Virus record (IMG/VR): IMGVR_UViG_3300045941_000080
Coordinates: 1 to 42,208 of that record
Strand: one strand, 5' to 3'
DNA: 42,208 bases
Source: a virus
In this document: in pieces, positions 1-6,260 of the stretch
How the letters are laid out: every line of letters begins with the position of its first letter
How positions within the stretch are numbered: the stretch's first letter is position 1
Made by a program: the position numbers and the translations under genes
Notes under the pieces: generated by a model
Databases searched by the model: none
Told to the model about the DNA's origin: nothing
What the model saw: only the letters and a program-made list of their open reading frames with translations

Positions 1-126
1 CCGGCGCTCACCCGTACCTCCCCCCCTCGCGGAAGGACCCATCGCACCCCGGGTGTGCACCCGGTTGCAGAGGCCTCGCTCGCTCGAGAAGTGCGCGCGT
101 TTCTGGTCGGACGGGAACGATGGTGA

Positions 127-161
127 ACCGTGTACCGCTCTATAGAGCGGCGGTACACGGT
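127..161. repeat. Imperfect inverted repeat / hairpin
   Basis: Left arm ACCGTGTACCGCTCTA (127-142) pairs with the right arm at 143-161, interrupted only by a three-base bulge (CGG at 151-153). Both arms contain the TGTACC/GGTACA hexamer that recurs through the next 200 bases. There is no T-run after it, so it does not look like an intrinsic terminator; a protein-binding or origin element is more likely. Confidence 0.6.
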
Positions 162-343
162 ACAGATAGGACCTTTCACCTGATCGTGTCCCGGAGCGGT
201 GCGGGTACAGGGTCCGGTTCGGTACATAATCATTCTGCCTTTCCCCACGCACAGTTAGGCCACGAACGCCATTGATCCTGTACCGACGCTGTACCGGCCG
301 GGTACACGAAGATGAGTGTCTGTACCGTAGATCTGCACGTACC
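131..343. repeat. Cluster of TGTACC/GGTACA hexamers (iteron-like)
   Basis: The hexamer TGTACC or its complement GGTACA occurs at 131-136, 152-157, 159-164, 204-209, 221-226, 279-284, 290-295, 301-306 and 321-326, with a one-mismatch CGTACC at 338-343. Orientation alternates and the spacing is irregular. Nine exact copies in about 200 bases is far above chance. Candidate roles are binding sites for a replication initiator or for a phage regulator; no initiator gene is recognised in the window. Confidence 0.6.
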
Positions 344-348
344 ACCGG

Positions 349-391
349 ATCGTAGCGCGCTCCTGATTGAAGATCTGTAGCGCGCTACGAT
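349..391. promoter_or_regulatory. Paired operator sites O4/O5 (TCGTA-N6-TACGA family)
   Basis: ATCGTAGCGCGCT (349-361) and its exact reverse complement AGCGCGCTACGAT (379-391) flank a 17-base spacer. Each arm also reads as a version of the 16-bp palindrome found in the promoters at 530 and 2701: the site at 350-365 is degenerate in its right half and the site at 375-390 is nearly perfect. Their centres are about 25 bp apart, close to the 27-bp spacing of the pair at 530/557, as expected for cooperative regulator binding. No convincing promoter is attached to this pair. Confidence 0.55.
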
Positions 392-521
392 TGGTCCATC
401 CGAGAGGACGCTTCGGCCCAGGCGGAGAACGGGATGGAGCAGGCGACGAGGATCTCGACGATCGCGTCCGGCAGGGCCCCCCGTTCCGCCTTGGACGACC
501 CCACCCTCGGCGATTCCATGC

Positions 522-551
522 TTGACATGTCGTAGCGTGCTACGATATAAC
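522..551 (+). promoter_or_regulatory. Promoter P1 for the 596-2706 gene group
   Basis: A perfect -35 TTGACA (522-527) is followed after 18 bp by TATAAC (546-551), giving a predicted start near 558. A 16-bp palindrome fills the spacer and a second one lies over the predicted start, so the promoter looks strong but tightly repressible. A Shine-Dalgarno GAGGAGG lies at 581-587 before the ATG at 596. Confidence 0.7.
530..545. promoter_or_regulatory. Operator O1 within P1 spacer
   Basis: TCGTAGCGTGCTACGA is a near-perfect 16-bp palindrome sitting between the -35 and -10 boxes of P1. A protein bound here would block RNA polymerase. It matches O3 upstream of the 2768 gene in 14 of 16 positions. Confidence 0.6.
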
Positions 552-556
552 TGTGT

Positions 557-572
557 TCGTAGCACGGTACGA
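557..572. promoter_or_regulatory. Operator O2 over the P1 start
   Basis: TCGTAGCACGGTACGA keeps the TCGTA-N6-TACGA frame of O1 and lies across the predicted transcription start of P1; the flanking bases extend the dyad to GTTCGTA (555-561) and TACGAAC (568-574). The centre-to-centre distance to O1 is 27 bp. Confidence 0.55.
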
Positions 573-595
573 ACGACAGCGAGGAGGACGAGGCC

Positions 596-1282
596 ATGGC
601 GAACGGGAACGAGACGAAGGCGACGACGCACGAGTCGTACATCCAGGCCGTGCGCGCGCTCGCGATCGCGCGGATCGAGGAAGGCTCGGAGCTCCGTCGC
701 CTGGTCGAGGCGAAGGTCGTCTACGGAGTCGGCGCCATCCGCGGGACGCGCGGCGTCACGTTCTACGCCGCGTGGAAGGACGGCGAGACGAAGGACTTCA
801 TCGAAGTGTGCGCCTCCGGTGAGGAGAGCGCGCTCCAGATCGCCGGGACGACGATCCACGAGCTCGCGCACGTGCTCGCCGGCGCCGGCACGGGTCACGG
901 CAAGGCCTGGAGGGAAGCGGCCGCGCGACTCGGTCTCACGCACGTCGAGGCCGGCGGCCAGGCGTACGAGGAGGCTCACTTCGAGCGAGCGCTCTGGAAG
1001 GCGATCGCCGAGCTCGACCACCCGACCGACGGCGCGCCGGCCTTCCGCTCGCACCTGGGCGGTGCGGGCCTTCCGACGGCGCCGAAGATCCGCCGGTGCC
1101 CGATGGGGATCGGGACGCGCGGCGGCACGTCGCGCGGCACGGGTTCCGGCTCGCGCCTCCGCCTCTGGATCTGCGAGTGCGCGAAGGAAGACGGGACGCC
1201 GGCCGTCAAGGTCCGGATCGCCTCCGATGCCTTCGCCGCTCACTGCGATTCGTGCGGCGCCGCATTCAAACGCGGCGCCTAG
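596..1282 (+). CDS. SprT-like zinc metalloprotein
   Basis: A 228-residue protein with HELAH at residues 88-92, the HExxH zinc-binding motif of the SprT/metalloprotease group, followed by GHGKAW (100-105) whose histidine is a plausible third ligand. The C-terminus has CxC near 193 and CxxC near 217, a likely zinc ribbon as in SprT-family proteins. The family includes proteases acting on DNA-protein crosslinks and on chromatin; the substrate here is unknown. The ATG has a strong Shine-Dalgarno (581-587) and is first behind P1. Family assignment is from motifs; proteolysis is inference. Confidence 0.8.
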   Translation: MANGNETKATTHESYIQAVRALAIARIEEGSELRRLVEAKVVYGVGAIRGTRGVTFYAAWKDGETKDFIEVCASGEESALQIAGTTIHELAHVLAGAGTGHGKAWREAAARLGLTHVEAGGQAYEEAHFERALWKAIAELDHPTDGAPAFRSHLGGAGLPTAPKIRRCPMGIGTRGGTSRGTGSGSRLRLWICECAKEDGTPAVKVRIASDAFAAHCDSCGAAFKRGA

Positions 1283-1312
1283 TTTCACCATCAACGGGAA
1301 AACACGGAGACC

Positions 1313-1627
1313 ATGATGACCGAGACGGCCCCGTCGACGATCCCGACGTTCCCCTGTCTCCATCCCTTCTGCCGCGGCGTGGAGTTCACGACCGCCGAGC
1401 GGTTGCACGCGCACACGCGACGCGCGCACGACGCCAATCACCGCTGCGTCCACTGCGGCGGCCGCATCGCCCGCGCCGTCCGTCTGGCGGAAGAGTGGCG
1501 CGCCGTTGGTCTCAAGGACGTCCAGATCATCGGCGGGAAGGAGTCGCCGCTCACGGTCGTCGGGTTCTCGCCGTCCGGCCAATGGGCGGTTTCGCCGGTG
1601 ACGTCGCTCCCGCGGGGCGCGAAGTGA
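1313..1627 (+). CDS. Zinc-finger protein immediately upstream of the Mom-like gene
   Basis: 104 residues. A C2H2-like unit (CLHPFC followed by HAHTRRAH) is joined to a second pair of cysteines (CVHCGG), suggesting one or two small zinc-binding modules for nucleic acid. Its TGA overlaps the GTG of the Mom-like gene by four bases. In phage Mu the zinc-finger translational activator Com is encoded in the same relation to mom. No clear sequence similarity to Mu Com is visible, so a Com-like role is inference from position and fold type. An ATG at 1316 is an alternative start. Confidence 0.7.
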   Translation: MMTETAPSTIPTFPCLHPFCRGVEFTTAERLHAHTRRAHDANHRCVHCGGRIARAVRLAEEWRAVGLKDVQIIGGKESPLTVVGFSPSGQWAVSPVTSLPRGAK

Positions 1628-1633
1628 TCGCCC
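1614..1633 (+). promoter_or_regulatory. Possible RNA hairpin sequestering the Mom-like start
   Basis: GGGCG at 1615-1619 can pair with CGCCC at 1629-1633, leaving a nine-base loop that contains the GTG start (1624-1626). The only Shine-Dalgarno-like bases (GGGG, 1614-1617) are in the stem. This resembles the occluded mom ribosome-binding site of phage Mu. The stem is only five G-C pairs, so the call is tentative. Confidence 0.35.
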
Positions 1634-2430
1634 GAATCGTGCAACGCTGGCGCGATCGCCGCGACTCGTACCGGCCGGCCGGCGAACCGATCGAGACCTC
1701 GAAGTACTCCGTCGAGGAGATCCGAGAGGACCAGGTCGCGAAGGCCTTCGTGCTCGAGCATCACTACTCGGGCTGTTACCCGGCGGCGCGGTTCCGCTTC
1801 GGCCTCTACCGAGATCACGCGCTCGCCGGCGTCGCGGTCTTCTCGCACCCGTGCTCCGATCGCGTGCTCACGAACGTCTTCCCGGTGCCGGCGATCAACG
1901 CCGTCGAGCTCGGCCGCTTCGTGCTCCTCGACGATGTGCCGGCGAACGGCGAGACCTGGTTCCTCGCTCGCGCGTTCGAGATCCTCCGCGGCCGCGGGAT
2001 CGCCGGCGTAGTGTCCTTCTCGGATCCGCTCCCGCGGTGCCTCGAGGACGGGACGACGATCTTCGGCGGTCACGTCGGCACGATCTACCAGGCAAGCAAC
2101 GGGACGTACCTCGGCCGCTCTGGAGCTCAGACGCTCCGCCTCCTCCCGGACGGGACCGTCTTCCCTGCTCGCGCGATCTCGAAGATCCGGAGCGGCGAGC
2201 GCGGATGGTCGTACGCGGCCGCACGCCTCGAGCGGTTCGGCGCGTCGCCGGCCGCGGCCGCCGGCGACCTCTCCGGCTGGCTCCAGGCCTGGCTCCCCCG
2301 CGTGACGCGGCCGGTTCGTCACCGCGGCAACCATCGGTACGCCTGGGCCCTCGATCGCTCTCTGCGGCGTCACCTGGCCGCCCTGGGGCCCTATCCGAAG
2401 GCGATCGACGCGCTCCCCGTGGAAGCGTAG
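1624..2430 (+). CDS. Mom-like DNA adenine modification protein (GNAT fold)
   Basis: 268 residues from the GTG that overlaps the preceding stop as GTGA. Motifs typical of the Mom family appear in order: HHYSG (46-50), ELGRF (95-99), VSFSDP (130-135), HVGTIYQA (150-157) and YLGR (162-165). Mom proteins convert adenine in phage DNA to N6-(1-acetamido)-adenine and protect it from many restriction enzymes; Mu Mom is a GNAT-superfamily member. The basic, Arg/His-rich C-terminus could bind DNA. Zinc-finger genes flank it on both sides. Family membership is recognised by motif pattern, and the exact modification is inferred from the family. Confidence 0.75.
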   Translation: MIARIVQRWRDRRDSYRPAGEPIETSKYSVEEIREDQVAKAFVLEHHYSGCYPAARFRFGLYRDHALAGVAVFSHPCSDRVLTNVFPVPAINAVELGRFVLLDDVPANGETWFLARAFEILRGRGIAGVVSFSDPLPRCLEDGTTIFGGHVGTIYQASNGTYLGRSGAQTLRLLPDGTVFPARAISKIRSGERGWSYAAARLERFGASPAAAAGDLSGWLQAWLPRVTRPVRHRGNHRYAWALDRSLRRHLAALGPYPKAIDALPVEA

Positions 2431-2433
2431 GCC

Positions 2434-2706
2434 GTGAGCGAGAACGGGCCCAGGAACGCCGCCCGCCGCCGCCAGGCGCCGGTTTTCGAGTGCGCTCTGT
2501 GCGGCCAGACCTGGCCGCGCGATCCCGCGCTCGAGGTCCCCTGTCCCGTCTGCCACGCGCCAGTCGGTTCCGCGTGTAAACGACCTTCCGGCCATCGGAC
2601 CTATGGCGGCGTCCCGCACCCGGACCGAGAGCGAGCCGCCATGGCGGCCGGTCTCCTCGAGCGGTGCCCGAAGGCCGTCCAAGCGCCGCCGGCGGAATCG
2701 TCGTAG
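2434..2706 (+). CDS. Small zinc-finger protein
   Basis: 90 residues from a GTG three bases after the Mom-like stop. It has CALCG and CPVC knuckles followed by a cysteine, a histidine and PHPDRE, giving a CxxC-CxxC-C-H pattern similar to small zinc-binding proteins common in phages of high-GC hosts (CPxCGAxPGxxC type). It probably belongs to the modification group. No specific function is known. Confidence 0.65.
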   Translation: MSENGPRNAARRRQAPVFECALCGQTWPRDPALEVPCPVCHAPVGSACKRPSGHRTYGGVPHPDRERAAMAAGLLERCPKAVQAPPAESS

Positions 2707-2716
2707 CGCGCTACGT
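2701..2716. promoter_or_regulatory. Operator O3
   Basis: TCGTAGCGCGCTACG is a perfect palindrome over its inner 14 bases (2702-2715) and abuts the -35 box at 2716. Together with O1/O2 and the pair at 350-390 it makes five copies of one site, all within the first 2.7 kb. It also overlaps the stop of the preceding gene. Confidence 0.6.
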
Positions 2717-2745
2717 TGACACAAGGAAGCGTGCTCCGATACGAT
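2716..2745 (+). promoter_or_regulatory. Promoter P2 for the 2768 gene
   Basis: TTGACA (2716-2721), an 18-bp spacer and TACGAT (2740-2745) predict a start near 2752, just before the Shine-Dalgarno AAGGAGG (2757-2763). Operator O3 lies directly upstream. Confidence 0.65.
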
Positions 2746-2767
2746 CCGGAAGTACGAAGGAGGCGCC

Positions 2768-3145
2768 ATGGCAGAGACGACGAAGCTGATCACGGTCGTG
2801 ATGCGCGTCCCAGAGGCCTGGGACGACGAGCGCGCGACCTCGAGCGTGCGCGACGTCGTCGCCGCCGGCCGCGAAGCGGCCGGGGTCGAGCTGCTCGAGC
2901 TCGTCGAGATCCATCCCCCGTGCGAGGATCACCGCCGGCCGCCGGCCGTGCTCTTCATGTGTTGCCGCGGCGCCGCCGGCGGAGGCAAGAGGACACCGAA
3001 GCAGAAGACGGCCGCTCGCCGCGCGCGCAACGTGTGGAAGAAGAAGACGCGTGAGAAGGCGAAGGCTCGAGCCGAGCGCAAGGCGAAGCGGGCGGCCGCG
3101 GCGACGTCGACGGCCGTTGCGGCGGAGTCGATCGCGGCCGAGTAG
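2768..3145 (+). CDS. Hypothetical protein with a basic Lys/Arg/Ala-rich tail
   Basis: 125 residues, ATG with a very good Shine-Dalgarno. The first 75 residues look globular; residues 75-110 are rich in Lys, Arg and Ala (KKKTREKAKARAERKAKR), resembling histone-like tails and suggesting nucleic-acid binding. I do not recognise the family. Its dedicated promoter and operator suggest expression control separate from, but shared with, the upstream genes. Confidence 0.65.
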   Translation: MAETTKLITVVMRVPEAWDDERATSSVRDVVAAGREAAGVELLELVEIHPPCEDHRRPPAVLFMCCRGAAGGGKRTPKQKTAARRARNVWKKKTREKAKARAERKAKRAAAATSTAVAAESIAAE

Positions 3146-3159
3146 CTTCACGCGAGCCC

Positions 3160-3171
3160 GGCGTCGACGCC
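3160..3171. terminator. Weak palindrome between convergent genes
   Basis: GGCGTCGACGCC is a perfect 12-bp palindrome in the 34 bases between the rightward stop (3145) and the leftward stop (3180). There is no T-run on either side, so it is at best a weak bidirectional terminator. Confidence 0.25.
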
Positions 3172-3179
3172 GCAGCCGG

Positions 3180-3428
3180 TCACGGCTCCAGGTCCTCAAG
3201 AAGATACGGCGTCGCAAACACGATCGCCGCATCGCGCGAGAGAAGGCGACGGCGCCACCACCTGGCAAGCCGGAACGTGAAGTAAGACCCCACCATCGGG
3301 AACCACTCCACCGGGCAGCACCAGAACATCCCTGGTGCGCCGGCGCGGATCGCCTCCAAGAGAAGCTCGTCGGCGCGCGGCGTCGCTCCGATCGAGACCG
3401 CGACGGTGTCGACGTGAGCGATCATCAT
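3180..3428 (-). CDS. Hypothetical protein, last gene of the lower leftward operon
   Basis: 82 residues from the ATG that overlaps the ASCH stop as ATGA. It contains an aromatic/cysteine stretch (FWCCPVEWFPMV) and a basic patch (RLARWWRRRLL). The family is not recognised. The start is fixed by the overlap; a longer frame upstream is antisense-type noise over the ASCH gene. Confidence 0.6.
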   Translation of the reverse strand: MMIAHVDTVAVSIGATPRADELLLEAIRAGAPGMFWCCPVEWFPMVGSYFTFRLARWWRRRLLSRDAAIVFATPYLLEDLEP

Positions 3429-3856
3429 GGAGCTCCCTCGAGCGCGAGCGGCGCCGGCGTCCATAGACCGAGAGCTCCCTTCGCCCGGATCGCCGGCTCG
3501 ATCGGTCGAGGCCTCGAGAGGATCCACGCGAAGCGCCCGCGCGCGTAGTCTCCGAATGCGCGCTCTCGATCGTGCAGCGTCGGCGAGACGCTCTCCGTCG
3601 TGACGACGTCGACCAGGTCGACGAGCGCGACGAAGGCGGAGACCGGGAGGTCGTGCGGCGAGTTGAAGCCGCCTCGGCCGAGCGCGCCGGCGAAAGGTTG
3701 CTGGTAGCACGTCTCACGCGCCCATCGCGGGAACCCCTTCGCCGCGTGGATCGCGAGAGGCCCGCGATACGACGTCGACCACGATCGCGTCTCCAGCCGC
3801 TTCGCGCCGATCGCGACGAGTGAGGCCCACGGTTGCGTGAGCGTGAGCGCCTTCAC
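3425..3856 (-). CDS. ASCH domain protein
   Basis: 143 residues beginning with the ASCH signature TLTQPWASLVAIGAKRLETR at residues 4-23, followed by WSTSYRGPLAIHA and a C-terminal FAWILS strand. ASCH domains share the PUA-like fold and are thought to bind RNA; some hydrolyse modified nucleosides. The GTG start overlaps the preceding stop as GTGA. A DUF3850 protein of the same fold class lies four genes upstream. Function beyond the fold is unknown. Confidence 0.85.
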   Translation of the reverse strand: MKALTLTQPWASLVAIGAKRLETRSWSTSYRGPLAIHAAKGFPRWARETCYQQPFAGALGRGGFNSPHDLPVSAFVALVDLVDVVTTESVSPTLHDRERAFGDYARGRFAWILSRPRPIEPAIRAKGALGLWTPAPLALEGAP

Positions 3857-3981
3857 TGGCGCCTCGTGCAGGCCACCGGCGTCGGCGCCGGCCGCGCGAT
3901 CGCGCCGCTACGCTCAAGGCGACAGAAGAGACACCCGCACTCCCTCGGGACGTTGACGTCGCGCGCGACTCTGCACGTCAT
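3853..3981 (-). CDS. Small cysteine-containing protein
   Basis: 42 codons between the 46-residue membrane gene and the ASCH gene. The ATG lies nine bases after the previous stop, and the TGA overlaps the ASCH GTG by four bases. The peptide has a CGCLFC motif that may bind metal. Support is the overlap pattern and absence of a competing frame; no family is recognised. Confidence 0.45.
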   Translation of the reverse strand: MTCRVARDVNVPRECGCLFCRLERSGAIARPAPTPVACTRRQ

Positions 3982-3990
3982 GGGATGCCC

Positions 3991-4131
3991 TCAGAAGGTG
4001 ACGGCTGCGTTGATCACTGCGGCCGCGAGCCAGTAGATCGCGCGGCGCGCGTCGCCGTCCAATGCGTAGACGGCGCCGGCGCCGACCTGTAGCGCGATGA
4101 GAACTGCCGGGAAGACCTGGGCCCGCGTCAC
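3991..4131 (-). CDS. Small membrane protein
   Basis: 46 residues from a GTG that overlaps the preceding stop as GTGA. A hydrophobic segment (VFPAVLIALQVGAGAVYAL), a short charged turn and a second hydrophobic segment (IYWLAAAVINAAVTF) suggest two short membrane helices. Small proteins of this type are frequent in siphophage early operons. A holin role is possible but its place in the early region argues against it. Confidence 0.6.
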   Translation of the reverse strand: MTRAQVFPAVLIALQVGAGAVYALDGDARRAIYWLAAAVINAAVTF

Positions 4132-4259
4132 GGCGTAGGCGGATCCTCGTCACCACGGTCCTCGACGTCCGGCCGCTCGATCGGCTCGAGCGTGACGGGA
4201 TCGCGAAGGATCCACGGTCGAGACCAGAACGCCGCCCACCGCTCCGCGTAGAGCGTCAT
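4128..4259 (-). CDS. Small hypothetical protein
   Basis: 43 residues, coupled at both ends: its ATG overlaps the DUF3850 stop as ATGA, and its TGA overlaps the next GTG. It is aromatic at the N-terminus (ERWAAFWSRPWIL) and acidic and proline-rich at the C-terminus. No family is recognised. Confidence 0.6.
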   Translation of the reverse strand: MTLYAERWAAFWSRPWILRDPVTLEPIERPDVEDRGDEDPPTP

Positions 4260-4663
4260 GGGCGCGCCGGCCTCGAGGCGAGGACCTGGCGCGCGAGATC
4301 GAGCGCGGCGCCGCGGTCGAGGACCTTCGTGACCTTCTCGTCCGATTCGATCGCGCCCAGGAGATCGCGGAGCGCCTCGACCGCGGGATCCTCGAGGCCG
4401 AGAATGCAGTAGCCGTCCCCGATGCCGAGCGCGGGCCCGTCCATGCGGTAGGTGATCGAGCGCGCCGTCTTGCGGCCGGTGTAGAACCCGTCGCCCTCGA
4501 CAGCACCGCCGGTCGTCGGGACCCACTCACGAAGGACGAGCTCGTCGCCGGGCATGTACTCGCGCTCGGCCTGGCGGATCTGATACGTGAGCGTCCCGGC
4601 GAGGATGCCCTCGAAGTACTGCGGCCAGATCTTGACCTCGTGCGTTGGCTTGATCGTCGTCAT
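4256..4663 (-). CDS. DUF3850 (ASCH/PUA-like) protein
   Basis: 135 residues. The N-terminus HEVKIWPQYFEGILAG followed by PGDELVLREW, YTGRK, ITYR and GYCILGL matches DUF3850, a PUA/ASCH-like domain common in phages and thought to bind nucleic acid. The ATG has a strong Shine-Dalgarno (AAGAGGAGGAG). It is one of the few genes in this operon with a real gap (52 bases) before it; that gap carries an inverted repeat, so this gene may be separately controlled. Confidence 0.85.
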   Translation of the reverse strand: MTTIKPTHEVKIWPQYFEGILAGTLTYQIRQAEREYMPGDELVLREWVPTTGGAVEGDGFYTGRKTARSITYRMDGPALGIGDGYCILGLEDPAVEALRDLLGAIESDEKVTKVLDRGAALDLARQVLASRPARP

Positions 4664-4690
4664 CGTCTCCTCCTCTTGGCGGCGGTGATC

Positions 4691-4710
4691 ATTCACCGCT
4701 CGCGGTGAAT
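4691..4710. repeat. Perfect inverted repeat between helicase and DUF3850 genes
   Basis: ATTCACCGC and GCGGTGAAT (9-base arms) are separated by two bases, so as RNA they form an 8-bp stem with a CGAG tetraloop. There is no U-run after it. It could be an operator, an RNA-processing site or a translational brake ahead of DUF3850. Confidence 0.5.
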
Positions 4711-4715
4711 CCTGG

Positions 4716-6260
4716 TCAGAACGGAACGTCGCGCGCGCCTGGCTCGAGCTCGTCGTCGTCGGGCTCGTCGTCACGCACGAGCTTGTAGAACTTGAGGCGC
4801 CCGGTGGAGTCGAGTTGCAGCGGGACACCATCCTTCGAGAGTTCCTTCAACATCGGGCCGTAGACCTTCCTAGAGAATGACGTCCGGCCCGCCTTCTTCT
4901 CCGCCTGGAAGTGCGACTCGAGCTGCGTCTGCGTGAAGATCCTCGACTCTTGGGCGGCCGCGAACTCGAGGATCGCCAGCTTGCAGGCCTCGCGGCGATC
5001 GAGCGCCTCGACGGGCTTCCCCTCGTTCGTCAGCGTGACGAAGGCGCCGCCGGCGTCGTCGCCGTCCTTCATGGAGAAGACGTACGCCTCTTGCTTCTTC
5101 CACCCGCGCGCCTTGTTGTGCCGGACAACGACCTTGTCGTTCGAGACGAGCTTGAGGAAGAGGACCGCGTGCGCGGCCGCGCGGAGATCGCCGGATCCAC
5201 GGATCTCGTCGTTGTCGGAGACCGGCGCGACGGCGCCATTCGCGCCGGTCGCGAGCTTGCGCCGATGGTGGAGCACGATCACGGCGACGCCTTCGCGGTT
5301 GAGCGGCTTCACGCGCTCCGTGTAGAGCGCGGACATTTCGCCGGCGTCCTTCTCCTGGCGCCGGTGTACGCGGACGAGCGAGTCGACGACGATCGTGGTG
5401 ACCCCGTGCTCCTGGACGAAAGCGCGCATGGCGTTGTACTTCGTGCGGTCGTCGAAGTTGAACGACGTGTCGCTCGCGACGTAGATCGGGACGCCAACGG
5501 GATCGAGGCGGAGACCGCGGAAGATCAGGCCCACACGCCGCTTGTCCTCGGGGAGGCCGTTCTCTTCGGAGATCACGAGGGTCGGGCCCTGGACGACGTG
5601 CATCCCCATGAAGGTCCGGCCCGCCGCGACGCACACGGCGAGGAGGAGCGTGAACCAGGACTTGAACGCCTCCGAGTCGCCGACGACGAACGTGAGCGCG
5701 CCGGCCGGGATCCATCCGTGGAGGAGGAAGACCGGATCCGGGATCTCGAGCGCGAGCAGCTCGGCGGCCGTGAGCGCGACGAAGGGCTTCTCTGCGATGA
5801 TCGCTCGCTTCGCGATCTCGTCGAACCGATCGCGCGCCAGGTCCAGGATGAGCTGTGCGTCGACGCGATCGTCGAAGGCCTCCGCGACGGCCGTCGTCGC
5901 GATCTGGATGACCTCCCGCACGATCGCCTTCTGGCGGACGATCGCGACGTACTCCGGGACGTACGCGGCGATCGAGGCCTGCTCGACGATGAGCGATAGC
6001 ATCGCAGGACCGCCGACGAAGTCGAGCTGGTCGCGACGACGGAGCTCCTCCGACAACGTGATCAGGTCGATCGCGGATCCGTTCGCGCCGAGCGAGAGGA
6101 TCGCGTCGAAGATCTCCCGATGCGCCTCCGTGAAGAAGTCAGAGGCGCGGAGCGCCACGACGCGCGGGAGGTTGACCTGGTAGGCCATGAGGACGGCGCC
6201 GAGGACGGCGCGCTCGGCGTCGAGGTTGTGCGGCGGGATCCGGAGGATCTCGTCCTTCAC
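4716..6260 (-). CDS. DnaB N-terminal domain fused to RepA-like (AAA_25) ATPase: replicative helicase
   Basis: 514 residues from a GTG overlapping the previous TAG (TAGTG). Residues 8-110 match the DnaB N-terminal interaction domain (PPHNLDAERAVLGAVL, ADFF-type SDFFTEAHREIFDAI). Residues 175-400 form a RecA-like ATPase with Walker A GDSEAFKS (194-201) and Walker B TTIVVDS (288-294), of the AAA_25/RepA helicase type rather than the usual DnaB C-terminal domain. The C-terminus looks like a small winged-helix region and ends in an acidic tail. It is the probable phage replicative helicase; no polymerase or primase gene is visible nearby. Confidence 0.85.
   Translation of the reverse strand: MKDEILRIPPHNLDAERAVLGAVLMAYQVNLPRVVALRASDFFTEAHREIFDAILSLGANGSAIDLITLSEELRRRDQLDFVGGPAMLSLIVEQASIAAYVPEYVAIVRQKAIVREVIQIATTAVAEAFDDRVDAQLILDLARDRFDEIAKRAIIAEKPFVALTAAELLALEIPDPVFLLHGWIPAGALTFVVGDSEAFKSWFTLLLAVCVAAGRTFMGMHVVQGPTLVISEENGLPEDKRRVGLIFRGLRLDPVGVPIYVASDTSFNFDDRTKYNAMRAFVQEHGVTTIVVDSLVRVHRRQEKDAGEMSALYTERVKPLNREGVAVIVLHHRRKLATGANGAVAPVSDNDEIRGSGDLRAAAHAVLFLKLVSNDKVVVRHNKARGWKKQEAYVFSMKDGDDAGGAFVTLTNEGKPVEALDRREACKLAILEFAAAQESRIFTQTQLESHFQAEKKAGRTSFSRKVYGPMLKELSKDGVPLQLDSTGRLKFYKLVRDDEPDDDELEPGARDVPF

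Larger units (their letters stand above)
1..595. other. Non-coding control region
   Basis: No open frame here looks coding; the long minus-strand frames that cross it are antisense to the gene at 596. It holds a short inverted repeat at 49-64 (CCGGGTG-TG-CACCCGG), a long imperfect hairpin at 127-161, a cluster of TGTACC/GGTACA hexamers at 131-343, four 16-bp operator-like palindromes (350, 375, 530, 557) and a good promoter at 522-551. Such density suggests a regulatory region or replication origin. The function is inferred from layout only. Confidence 0.7.

Noticed and set aside
391-420. Promoter after operator O5, by analogy with P2
   Set aside because: TTGGTC at 391-396 could be a -35, but no -10 occurs at 16-19 bp.
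385-642. 85-codon minus-strand frame crossing P1
   Set aside because: It overlaps the promoter, operators and the start of the SprT-like gene, and has no ribosome site or recognisable motif.
230-2793. Long minus-strand frames of about 450 codons opposite the 596-2706 genes
   Set aside because: They are antisense shadows caused by high GC third positions; they are Arg/Ala/Gly-rich, have no family motif, and run through promoters P1 and P2.
4691-4710. Intrinsic terminator after the helicase gene
   Set aside because: The hairpin is stable but neither strand has a T-run after it, and the downstream gene belongs to the same operon.
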